From the NCBI GenBank assembly GCA_959019775.1, contig CAUEPS010000029.1:1-16006 (forward strand): 16,006 nt of DNA. Direction: 5' to 3'. The number at the start of each line of letters is the position of its first letter. Position 1 is the first letter of the stretch. The DNA comes from an uncultured Collinsella sp. (lineage in GTDB: Bacteria > Actinomycetota > Coriobacteriia > Coriobacteriales > Coriobacteriaceae). The notes beneath the pieces were generated by a model that did not search any database, had not been told where the DNA came from, and saw only the letters and a program-made list of their open reading frames with translations. Made by a program: the position numbers and the translations under genes. Of the stretch, positions 6,704 to 13,341 are shown one piece after another.

Positions 6704-7864
6704 ATGGAGATCACCAAGGATATCCGCTACATTGGCGTCGACGATCACGACATTGACCTGTTCGAGGGCCAGTACGACGTGTCCGAGAACGGTATGGCAT
6801 ACAACAGCTACGTTATCTTGGGCGACAAGATCGCCGTCGCCGATTCGGTTGACGCTGACTTTGTCGACGAGTGGCTCGGCAACCTCGAGGCCGCGCTCGA
6901 TGGACGTACGCCCGACTACCTGGTTATCCATCACATGGAGCCCGATCACTCTGCTGGCATCGCCGCCTTTATGGAGCGCTACCCCCAGGCACAGATAGTG
7001 GCCAGCATGGGCGCCTTCCGCATGATGGTCAACTACTTTGGCACCGACTACCCCGAGCGCAAGATGGTCGTCAAAGAGGGCGACGTGCTCGATCTGGGCG
7101 GTCACAGCCTAACGTTTGTCGGCGCCCCCAACGTTCACTGGCCCGAGGTGATCTTCTCCTACGAGTCTACCGACAAGGTGCTCTTTAGTGCCGACGGCTT
7201 TGGCAAGTTCGGCGCCAACGACATCGAGGACCCGGAAGGCTGGGCTTGCGAAGCGCGCCGCTACTACTTTGGCATCGTCGGTAAGTTCGGCAAATTCGTG
7301 CAGACCGTGCTCAAGAAGGCCGCCGATCTGGATATCCAGATCATCTGTCCGCTCCACGGCCCCGTACTGACCGAGAACCTGGGCTATTACCTCGACACCT
7401 ATAACACCTGGTCGAGCTATCAGCCCGAGGACGAGGGCATCACGATCGCCTATGCGAGCGTGTATGGCCATCTGAAGGCTGCCGTTGAGGAGCTTGCAAC
7501 TGCGCTCGAGGCTCGCGGCCAGAAGGTTTCCGTCTTTGACCTGGCTCGCGACGACATGGCCGAGGCCGTTGAGGACGCGTTCCGTTACGACCGCCTGGTG
7601 CTTGCATCCATCACCTATCAGGGCGAGATCTTCCCGTTCATGAGCACCTTCATCCACACGCTCGCCGAGCATGCCTACCAGAACCGCACGGTGGCGCTCG
7701 TCGAGGCCGGCTCCTGGGCGCCCGCTGCCGCCAAGGTTATGACCAAGGAGCTCGAGGGCATGAAGGACATCACCATGGCGCAAAACAAGGTGACCGTCCT
7801 GGGTTCGCTCAACGACGCCTCGCGCGCTCAGATTGAGACTCTCGCCGACGAGCTTTCCAAGTAG
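6704..7864 (+). CDS. fprA: Flavodiiron protein (FprA-type A flavoprotein, O2/NO reductase)
   Basis: This cytosolic scavenger reduces O2 to water and/or NO to N2O in anaerobes. The 386-residue product has the two core domains. The N-terminal metallo-beta-lactamase-like part keeps all expected diiron ligands: HxExDH at about 77-82, His145 (NVHWPE), Asp164 (SADGFG) and His218 (CPLHGP). The C-terminal flavodoxin domain begins near residue 246 (ITIAYASVYGHLK). There is no rubredoxin or NADH-oxidoreductase extension, so it needs separate electron donors. The start at 6704 has AGGAGG 9 nt upstream; the longer frame from 6647 would begin inside the promoter. It is monocistronic, ending in a hairpin terminator. 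The preference for O2 or NO cannot be read from sequence. Confidence 0.93.
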   Translation: MEITKDIRYIGVDDHDIDLFEGQYDVSENGMAYNSYVILGDKIAVADSVDADFVDEWLGNLEAALDGRTPDYLVIHHMEPDHSAGIAAFMERYPQAQIVASMGAFRMMVNYFGTDYPERKMVVKEGDVLDLGGHSLTFVGAPNVHWPEVIFSYESTDKVLFSADGFGKFGANDIEDPEGWACEARRYYFGIVGKFGKFVQTVLKKAADLDIQIICPLHGPVLTENLGYYLDTYNTWSSYQPEDEGITIAYASVYGHLKAAVEELATALEARGQKVSVFDLARDDMAEAVEDAFRYDRLVLASITYQGEIFPFMSTFIHTLAEHAYQNRTVALVEAGSWAPAAAKVMTKELEGMKDITMAQNKVTVLGSLNDASRAQIETLADELSK

Positions 7865-7889
7865 CGACACGTTCGCTTTTGACGCTCAG

Positions 7890-7928
7890 CCACCACAAAG
7901 GGGACAGGCACCTTTGTGGTGGTTTTTG
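7890..7928 (+). terminator. Terminator of fprA (hairpin C, GGGGAC-type)
   Basis: A perfect 12-bp stem (7890-7901 with 7911-7922) with a 9-nt loop is followed by TTTTTGTT. It sits between the convergent fprA and DeoR-type genes. The left arm end and loop contain GGGGAC, as in hairpins A and B, but the arms (CCACCACAAAGG) differ. Confidence 0.8.
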
Positions 7929-7929
7929 T

Positions 7930-8733
7930 TTAAGCGCCGGCGATGAGGAGATTTGGGCGGGCGTCGTCGACGATCTCGGCGATTGAGGTGGCGACGGCCT
8001 CGTTGGGATCACGGTCCATCACGATGGTGTCAACGTCGGCAAGCTCGGCAAAACGGTACATGCCGCGTCCGTTGACCTTACTGGCGTCCATGAGGGCGAC
8101 GCTTTGACGGGCGGCACCGACCATAGCCGTTTTGGTCTCGGCCATCTGGGGAAAGTCGGTCGTAAAGCCGCAACGGGGGACAAAGGCGCCGGGGCACATG
8201 ACGGCCAGATCGGCATGGACCATTTGGAGCGCCTGCATAGTGAGCGGTCCGTACAAATAACGATGGCCTTTGCGCAGTGCCCCGCCTAGCATGACGACAT
8301 CGACTGAGGGCATACTCTCGTCGATGTAATCGGCAATGGTAATGTCTGCCGTGATGACGGTGATACCGTCGCGCTGATCGAGGAGCCGGACGAACTCGAG
8401 CGCCGTGGTGCCCGAGTCGACGAGCAGCGTGTCGCCGTCATTGACGAGCTCGATGGCGCTTTGCGCGATGGCTTGTTTGGCGGCGACATTGACGTTAATA
8501 CGGCGATCCTGGGTCGATACGGTCAGCCGCTTCTGGAGCGACACGGCGCCACCATGCGTGCGGCGCAGCTTGCCGGACTCGGCGAGCGCGTCCAGGTCGG
8601 CGCGGGCGGTGACGGAGGACACGCCAAAGGTCTGGGCGATTTCTGCTACCTGCACCGAGGCATTATGCTCGAGCATCTCCATGATGGCGGCACGACGCTC
8701 ATCGGCAAAAGCGCGGGTTGTTGTGTGGGTCAC
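7930..8733 (-). CDS. DeoR-family transcriptional regulator
   Basis: The 267-residue protein has an N-terminal DeoR helix-turn-helix (about 10-62; RRAAIMEMLEHNASVQVAEIAQTFGVSSVTARADLDAL, then the typical RTHGGA). A C-terminal ribose-5-phosphate-isomerase-like sensor domain follows (DTLLVDSGTTALEF, VVMLGGALRKGHRYLYGP), which in this family binds a phosphorylated sugar. The start is GTG at 8733, with GGAG 6 nt upstream. It is divergent from the aldolase gene across an AT-rich region, which points to control of the aldolase and itself by a sugar phosphate. Its partner sugar pathway is not otherwise visible in the window. Confidence 0.9.
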   Translation of the reverse strand: MTHTTTRAFADERRAAIMEMLEHNASVQVAEIAQTFGVSSVTARADLDALAESGKLRRTHGGAVSLQKRLTVSTQDRRINVNVAAKQAIAQSAIELVNDGDTLLVDSGTTALEFVRLLDQRDGITVITADITIADYIDESMPSVDVVMLGGALRKGHRYLYGPLTMQALQMVHADLAVMCPGAFVPRCGFTTDFPQMAETKTAMVGAARQSVALMDASKVNGRGMYRFAELADVDTIVMDRDPNEAVATSIAEIVDDARPNLLIAGA

Positions 8734-8771
8734 TGCTGCTCCATCCCCAACCGAAATTTGCAGGAATTGTG

Positions 8772-8844
8772 TTGACTCTATTTTCGTTCATTTTCTTTTT
8801 GAGTAAGAAAACACCTTTCGATTACTTATCTTTTCTATAAAAGA
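8772..8844. promoter_or_regulatory. AT-rich promoter/operator region between DeoR-type gene and aldolase
   Basis: Two similar T-rich copies start with TTTCG and end with CTTTT (8782-8799 and 8816-8834; one single-base gap), 34 bp apart. A perfect inverted pair TCTTTT-ctat-AAAAGA (8829-8844) contains a TATAAA (8836-8841) in aldolase orientation. The repeated sites and low GC fit binding sites for the DeoR-type regulator. Exact promoters are uncertain. Confidence 0.5.
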
Positions 8845-9068
8845 AAGATGATCCGCTTGAAAACTTCAATGTCGTATAGAGGAATCCGGCGCGAATCTCT
8901 TCCGTTTGCTTTTCAAAAACGAGCATCTTGACCTGCGTACCGGTGATATCTCGTACGTGCGAAGCCGTCGAATTTCATACAATGAGCGCAGTAAAACGCA
9001 AGGTAAAACGCCTTGTGAACAACTACGCCCGATGTCCAGATGCGGGCGAGGGAGAGGAGCAAACGCTC
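8845..9068 (+). other. Long leader of the aldolase gene, no gene seen
   Basis: These 224 bp hold no supported ORF. A TTGACC (8928-8933) and a separate TACAAT (8978-8983) look like promoter elements, but neither is at a proper distance from a partner. GTAAAACGC occurs twice near 8991-9011. The aldolase ribosome site (GAGAGGAG) ends the region. Confidence 0.4.
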
Positions 9069-9926
9069 ATGGCACTTGTTACCACCGAAAAGATGCTCAA
9101 GGACGCTCAGGCCGGCCATTACGCCGTTGGCGCGTTCAACGTCGAGAACCTCGAGTTTGTTATGGCCGTTCTGGCCGCTGCCGAGGAGACCAAGTCCCCC
9201 GTCATCATGCAGACCACCCCGGGCACCATCAAGACCGCTGGTCTGGACTACTTCTACGGCATGGTCAAGGCTGCCGCCGAGCGCGCTTCCGTGCCCGTTG
9301 CCCTGCACCTCGATCATGGCGACGGCTATGACCGCTGCATGCAGGCTTTCCGCACCGGCTACACCTCCGTCATGATCGACGGCTCGCACGAGTCCTTCGA
9401 GGATAACATTGCCCTGACCAAGTCCGTCGCCGACGCTGGCCGCGCCATGGGTGTGCCCGTCGAGGCTGAGCTCGGCAAGGTTGGCGGCAAGGAGGACGAC
9501 GGTCCCGCGGTTGAGGGCGAGAGCCCCTACACCGATCCGGCCGAGGCCAAGGAGTTCGTCGAGCGCACCGGCTGCACCTCCCTCGCAATTGGCGTTGGCA
9601 CGAGCCACGGTGTGTACACGAGCGATCCGCACATCGAGCAGTCCGTGGTCAAGGCCATCCGCGACGCCGTCGACGTGCCGCTGGTTCTGCACGGCACCTC
9701 CGGTGTGCCCGATGAGCAGGTCGCCGAGGCCGTGAAGAACGGCATCTGCAAGGTTAACTACGCCACCGAGCTGCGTCAGGCCTACACCAAGGGCTTCATG
9801 GCCTACATGGCCGAGAACCCCGCCTGCTTCGACCCCAAGAAGCCGGCTAAGGAGGGTATGCGTGAGATCACCGAGCTGGTTGAGATCCGCATGACCAACC
9901 TCAACTCTGTGGGCAAAGCAGAGTAA
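9069..9926 (+). CDS. Class II ketose-bisphosphate aldolase (fructose- or tagatose-1,6-bisphosphate)
   Basis: This Zn-dependent aldolase splits a ketose-1,6-bisphosphate into dihydroxyacetone phosphate and glyceraldehyde-3-phosphate. At 285 residues it has the FbaA/GatY length. Motifs are HLDHGDGYDRC, which carries a zinc His and the catalytic Asp, EAELGKVGGKEDD, GTSHGVY (a second zinc His), LHGTSGVP (a third), and GICKVNYATELR near the phosphate site. I chose the ATG at 9069 because AGGAG lies 8 nt upstream; the longer frame from 8928 has no basis. Segments such as TPGTIKTAG, GTSHGVY and GICKVNYATEL look closer to GatY/KbaY tagatose-bisphosphate aldolases than to Bacillus FbaA, so substrate is uncertain. 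The divergent DeoR-type gene also fits a sugar-specific role. It ends before a bidirectional terminator element. Confidence 0.92.
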   Translation: MALVTTEKMLKDAQAGHYAVGAFNVENLEFVMAVLAAAEETKSPVIMQTTPGTIKTAGLDYFYGMVKAAAERASVPVALHLDHGDGYDRCMQAFRTGYTSVMIDGSHESFEDNIALTKSVADAGRAMGVPVEAELGKVGGKEDDGPAVEGESPYTDPAEAKEFVERTGCTSLAIGVGTSHGVYTSDPHIEQSVVKAIRDAVDVPLVLHGTSGVPDEQVAEAVKNGICKVNYATELRQAYTKGFMAYMAENPACFDPKKPAKEGMREITELVEIRMTNLNSVGKAE

Positions 9927-9959
9927 CAGCAAGGGTACTCCGACTCGCTACATATCCCG

Positions 9960-10084
9960 GGGAGGGACGAGGGCTTAGTTCCCCAATCGTCCTCGGGCAT
10001 GCAAAAAGCCTCGCTGCGCACTTCGTGCGGCGAGGCTTTTTGCCCCCTGCGGAAAGATTGGGGAACTAAGCCCTCGTCCCTCCC
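9960..10084. repeat. 125-bp element with perfect 29-bp inverted ends
   Basis: Positions 9960-9988 and 10056-10084 are perfect 29-bp reverse complements, starting GGGAGGGACGAGGGC on the left. They enclose a complete terminator hairpin (10001-10043). No duplicated flanking bases are seen. It may be a composite bidirectional terminator or a small mobile element. Confidence 0.85.
10001..10043. terminator. Bidirectional rho-independent terminator
   Basis: The 14-bp stem (10001-10014 with 10030-10043) has A5 on its left and T5 on its right. The top carries a further 5-bp stem (CGCAC/GTGCG) and a TTC loop. The A/T tracts let it work for both the aldolase (plus) and the HAD gene (minus), which converge here. 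Confidence 0.9.
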
Positions 10085-10147
10085 AAGTTGACCTTTTCGA
10101 GGTCGTCGCCCTTGTGGCGTTAGGACTGCGAATTTGGGATGGGAGGG

Positions 10148-10771
10148 TTACTTGGTTGTTAGGGTTAGCAGGTCGTTGGGGGTTTTGAGGTTGTAGGTGG
10201 CGTTTGGGATGTCTTGGTGTGATCCCCATGCTGCTCTGGCAAAACTGACCCCTGCTGAAGTTGCGCATTGTTCGTCGTAGACGGTGTCGCCAACGTAGAC
10301 GACGTTGCCAGGATTCGCGCCCGTACGTCGGAGATATTCGAGCATGGGTGCGGGCGAAGGCCTGTGCTCGGTTGTGTCTTCGACAAGGATGATGTGTTCA
10401 AAAAACTTATCGAAGCCAAGGGGTGCAATTTCGTCTGTGTATTCGTCGCGCGCACGTGAGGAGACGATGCCAAGTTTGCAGCCGTTGTCGGAGAGTGTTG
10501 CGATAACTTCGTGCAAGCCGGGAAACACGCTGATGGTGCTTTTAAAGCTGGCGGCAACTTGGCACCAGCGATCCAGCGTTGCCTGTGAGTAGATCCCAAG
10601 TTTCTCAAGGGCATCCTTGCCGGGTATGCCGAGGGCAAATTCAAGCTCGTGTCGGGGGAGCGTTTTGCCGGTTTCTTCTTGGACAATCTGGCCAAGCGAT
10701 GACAGCACGCTTTCTTCTGTATCTGCCAATGTCCCATCAACGTCAAACACGATATAGTCAAAGTACTTCAT
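10148..10771 (-). CDS. HAD-superfamily phosphatase (phosphoglycolate phosphatase-like)
   Basis: The 207-residue hydrolase has motif I FDVDGTLAD (nucleophile Asp and acid/base Asp, about 9-17), a helical cap, motif II in VSSRAR (about 103-108), a motif III basic residue in HRPSPAPM (Arg rather than the more usual Lys), and motif IV GDTVYDE with the metal-binding Asp. Members hydrolyse small phosphate esters, and the substrate cannot be told. The start at 10771 has AGGAG 7 nt upstream. The gene follows the AraC-type gene by 56 bp on the same strand and could share its transcript. Its base composition is lower in GC than the metabolic genes to its left, a mild sign of different ancestry. Confidence 0.85.
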   Translation of the reverse strand: MKYFDYIVFDVDGTLADTEESVLSSLGQIVQEETGKTLPRHELEFALGIPGKDALEKLGIYSQATLDRWCQVAASFKSTISVFPGLHEVIATLSDNGCKLGIVSSRARDEYTDEIAPLGFDKFFEHIILVEDTTEHRPSPAPMLEYLRRTGANPGNVVYVGDTVYDEQCATSAGVSFARAAWGSHQDIPNATYNLKTPNDLLTLTTK

Positions 10772-10827
10772 ATAGTAGCTCCTATCCGTTGTTTGCCTGC
10801 AAGTTTGATGCAGTGACAGAAGAAGGG

Positions 10828-11766
10828 CTAGCGGGATTTCTGCCTGGTACTATCGAGATTCTGCCTCGCTGCTCGATAGCTCGAAGGAGTGCATCCCATT
10901 TGTTCTTTAAATACCTGGCCAAGATGGCTTGCTGTCGCAAAGCCGCATTGGCGCGCGACTGTCTGGACCGTTCGCGTGGTGTGTGCCAAAAGTACGCAAG
11001 CGCGGTTTACGCGGTATGCGCGCAGATATGCCGCCGGGGTCGTTCCTGCGCAAGCTTCGATAATGCGGTAACACTCTCTTTCGCTTACGCCGGCTGCAGA
11101 TGCTATCTGGGGCACATCTACAGCGGCTGCACAGTTTGCGCGGATAAAGTCCAGGATTGCCTTGAACTGTACGTCGCGGTTGGTCATCCAAGAGGCGTTG
11201 TCGGAGGAAAAGAGCGGTTCGGCCTTGGCGTAAATCTGAATCCAGAGCTCTGACAAGCTATTCCGAAGCGCCATCTCGTTCTGCGGCCGTTGAAGGTCGT
11301 GGTTAAAGGAGCTCTTTAGCAAATCGATAAAGGGCATATCGTCGGGGTTGGTGGGCGACCATTTGAGCACATCGACGCCTCGACATTGCAGCAAAGGATT
11401 GATATAGCGCTTTTGAAGGCGTCCCGCGGGATCGCCGAGCATCGACGGCTGAAAGATATGCAACATTTGAATGGCTGGTGCCGAATTGGGTGATTGCAGC
11501 GTGCTGTGCAAAACGCCGCCGTTGATAAAGCCGGCGGACCCTTCCTCAAAGCGCACGTGTTCATGAGCCGCGCGCGTTCGATAGTCAATCGCTCCCTGCT
11601 CCATGTAGAAAAGCTCAACTTCGGAATGCCAGTGCCAGGGGACGGAATTGCCCGGATAGCGAGCGAATTCTGCGCGTTCGGCAATATAGGGCCAGTCTTC
11701 GGCGGTCTCGGGAAACGCTTCCTCGCGTCCTCCGCGGTGCAATTCTATGTGATTCATGTTTCGCAT
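10828..11766 (-). CDS. AraC-family transcriptional regulator with cupin sensor domain
   Basis: The 312-residue protein has an N-terminal cupin-like domain (SVPWHWHSEVELFYMEQGAIDY, about 41-62, with the usual His pair). A C-terminal double helix-turn-helix (about 200-305) follows. In it, IASAAGVSERECYRIIEACAGTTPAAYLRAYRVNRA and VARQCGFATASHLGQVFKEQMGCTPSSYR match the AraC pattern. Such proteins usually activate carbohydrate or stress genes; the target here is unknown, the nearest candidate being the HAD gene downstream. The ATG at 11766 has no ribosome site, but a TATACT box ends 6 nt before it, so the message may be leaderless. An alternative start is the ATG at 11757. Confidence 0.9.
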   Translation of the reverse strand: MRNMNHIELHRGGREEAFPETAEDWPYIAERAEFARYPGNSVPWHWHSEVELFYMEQGAIDYRTRAAHEHVRFEEGSAGFINGGVLHSTLQSPNSAPAIQMLHIFQPSMLGDPAGRLQKRYINPLLQCRGVDVLKWSPTNPDDMPFIDLLKSSFNHDLQRPQNEMALRNSLSELWIQIYAKAEPLFSSDNASWMTNRDVQFKAILDFIRANCAAAVDVPQIASAAGVSERECYRIIEACAGTTPAAYLRAYRVNRACVLLAHTTRTVQTVARQCGFATASHLGQVFKEQMGCTPSSYRAARQNLDSTRQKSR

Positions 11767-11772
11767 GGCATC

Positions 11773-11778
11773 AGTATA
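11773..11778 (-). promoter_or_regulatory. -10 box implying a leaderless AraC-type mRNA
   Basis: Minus-strand TATACT is followed by GATGCC and the ATG at 11766, so transcription would start at or next to the A of the start codon. No convincing -35 is present. Confidence 0.4.
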
Positions 11779-11791
11779 AAGCGCAATGGGC

Positions 11792-12001
11792 TTAGATTGC
11801 TCTTGCCTGTTCGGGGAACGCCTTGTCTAGGGATGCTTGGAGCTTTTCGAAGGATGCTCGTAAGTTGAGGCTCTGGTCTGTTGAGCGTTTGGCTTTTGTG
11901 GTGGGGGAGTCGAGGAGGCCGTTTCTCTGTGTCGGGGGGAAGGAGAAAAGGTTTGCATGATTTAGGGATGGCTGCTGTGCTGCGTCATTGGAAGAATGCA
12001 T
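11792..12001 (-). CDS. Small protein of unknown function, 69 aa
   Basis: I do not recognise this protein. Support for it being real is a GAGGAGG ribosome site 10 nt before the ATG at 12001, a possible -10 box (CATAAT, 12076-12081) and a hairpin in the resulting leader. The N-terminal half is rich in Asn, Gln, Ser and Pro. The C-terminal about 30 residues (DQSLNLRASFEKLQASLDKAF) read as an amphipathic helix. There is no signal peptide or membrane segment. It ends 25 bp before the AraC-type start on the same strand, and its last codons overlap that gene's promoter. It could also be the remnant of a longer gene. Confidence 0.45.
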   Translation of the reverse strand: MHSSNDAAQQPSLNHANLFSFPPTQRNGLLDSPTTKAKRSTDQSLNLRASFEKLQASLDKAFPEQARAI

Positions 12002-12037
12002 GCTTATGTGGCCTCCTCGATGTCCACCAAAAGGTTG

Positions 12038-12081
12038 CGCACGGGGTGTGCTGCTAGGTCCCGTGCGTTGGCAGTATTATG
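12038..12081 (-). promoter_or_regulatory. Leader hairpin and -10 box of the 69-aa gene
   Basis: A perfect 8-bp stem CGCACGGG (12038-12045) with CCCGTGCG (12060-12067) has a 14-nt loop. It lies directly after a predicted start site near 12069 (CATAAT at 12076-12081, weak -35). On the minus strand a short CCTTTT follows the stem, so it could act as an attenuator or a 5' stabiliser. Confidence 0.35.
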
Positions 12082-12254
12082 CCGCGGCTGTCGCAAAGAA
12101 GCGCTAAAGAAAGGCTTAATCAGGTTTGATGTAACCATGAAACCGCAGGTCAAAGCTATTGCATAACACTCTTGAAAGGTTGGGGGCTTAAGGGCTTTCT
12201 AAGGTTTGTGGCACGGATGTGGCGCGGACGTGCGGAGCGTGTGAATGCTTGCTG
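12082..12254. other. Intergenic, nothing recognised
   Basis: I see no supported ORF, RNA gene or clear terminator here, although the NUDIX-Vsr gene ends at 12255 and would need one on the minus strand. Confidence 0.5.
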
Positions 12255-13241
12255 TTAGCGCTGCGGCTCTGCGGCGCGCACCTGTTCGATGACCTTTTCC
12301 ATGGTGGCGTCGATGCGGTCCTTTTTGAGTTCGCATTCCCAGATGGTTATGGGTGTCCAGCCCATTTGAGTGAGTGCTGCCACGGCAGCGCGGTCGCGCT
12401 CGACGTTGCGACGGAACTTTGCCTCCCAAAACTCAACGTTGCGCTTGGGCTGGCTAGGGTTGCACTTGGGGCAGCGGTGCCAAAAGCAGCCGTTGACGAA
12501 GATGGCAATCTTGCGCCCAGGAAAGGCGATGTCGGGCTTGCCGGGAACCTTCCATTCCAGGCGATAGCCGGTGAGGCCCGCTGCGCGCAGGCGCTGGCGA
12601 ACGAGCAGCTCTGGCTTGGTATTGGCGCGCTTGTTGCCCTTCATGGACTTTTTGATGGCGGCGCGACGGCGGACCAGTTCGCGCTCGTCAGCGGAGAGGT
12701 CCGAGGTATCGATGCCGTCGAGCAGACCGGGCTTGGGACGCTTCTTGCTGCGGCGCTTAGGTGCGCGCTTGGGTTTGGTGGCGGGTTTGTCGGCTGTGTT
12801 GGGCGCGGCGTCATCGGCGGAGCTTGTCTCGAGCCGGTCTTCCTTCAGCTCAATTAGAGCGTCGATAAGCCCCTTGTCAGCGGGCATCCATTCCACCGTG
12901 GCAAGTGAGGTGCGTGGAATCCAGCGGATATCGAGCTGGCGGTCGTGCTTCTGGGGCTCATCGGATTCATCGGCGAGCGAGCAGTAGTAGCACTCCATGG
13001 AGAGATGAAAATCGGGGTAGTCATACTCAACGGTATAGAAATCGCGCAGGTTGGTGACTTTTACCTGCAGCTCTTCCATAAGTTCGCGTCGCACGGCGTC
13101 CTCGGGTGTCTCGCCGCGCATGAGCTTGCCGCCGGGAAACTCCCAAAGTCCCTGCATGTCGCCATAGCCGCGCTGCACGGCAAGCAGCTCATCGGATCCT
13201 TCCTTGCGAATGATCCCAGCGGCAACATGAACAGTCTTCAA
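12255..13241 (-). CDS. vsr: NUDIX hydrolase - Vsr mismatch endonuclease fusion
   Basis: The single 328-residue frame has two domains. Residues 1-133 are a NUDIX hydrolase of the MutT/NudG type: the box runs G38-x5-E44-x7-R52-E53-L-x-E56-E57, with Gln59 where Gly is usual, followed by VEYDYPDFHLSMECYYC. Residues 137-172 form a linker rich in Lys, Arg and Pro. Residues 190-328 are a very-short-patch-repair (Vsr) endonuclease: Glu211 (TKPELLVRQRL), the catalytic Asp237 in PGKPDIAF, GCFWHRCPKC at 251-260, FW...RNVERD, and the terminal IWECEL. Vsr nicks beside T in T:G mismatches left by 5-methylcytosine deamination; NUDIX enzymes of this type destroy damaged or modified dNTPs. The start is TTG at 13241 with AGAGGA 6 nt upstream; upstream in-frame sequence is antisense to the ABC ATPase. 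No methylase gene is nearby. Confidence 0.88.
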   Translation of the reverse strand: MKTVHVAAGIIRKEGSDELLAVQRGYGDMQGLWEFPGGKLMRGETPEDAVRRELMEELQVKVTNLRDFYTVEYDYPDFHLSMECYYCSLADESDEPQKHDRQLDIRWIPRTSLATVEWMPADKGLIDALIELKEDRLETSSADDAAPNTADKPATKPKRAPKRRSKKRPKPGLLDGIDTSDLSADERELVRRRAAIKKSMKGNKRANTKPELLVRQRLRAAGLTGYRLEWKVPGKPDIAFPGRKIAIFVNGCFWHRCPKCNPSQPKRNVEFWEAKFRRNVERDRAAVAALTQMGWTPITIWECELKKDRIDATMEKVIEQVRAAEPQR

Positions 13242-13288
13242 CAGGAGTCCTCTCTCAACATCAACAAGTGACAGGCTAGCTACCCGTA

Positions 13289-13316
13289 CCTTACACAACG
13301 GTAAGGCAAGCGTAAG
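13289..13316 (+). promoter_or_regulatory. Inverted and direct GTAAG motifs upstream of ABC module
   Basis: CCTTAC (13289-13294) and GTAAGG (13301-13306) form an inverted pair, and GTAAG recurs 11 bp further on (13312-13316). An 11-bp direct spacing is common for OmpR-type response regulators, which often control this transporter class. This is suggestive only. Confidence 0.35.
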
Positions 13317-13341
13317 CCATATCGATGGTAGCCGACTCGGC

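Noticed and set aside
8928..9068. N-terminal extension of the aldolase by 47 codons
   Set aside because: The family starts at the 9069 ATG, which has its own AGGAG site; the extension would begin with TTG and is not aldolase-like.
8913..9932. 339-codon minus-strand reading frame
   Set aside because: It is antisense to the aldolase, whose motifs are unmistakable.
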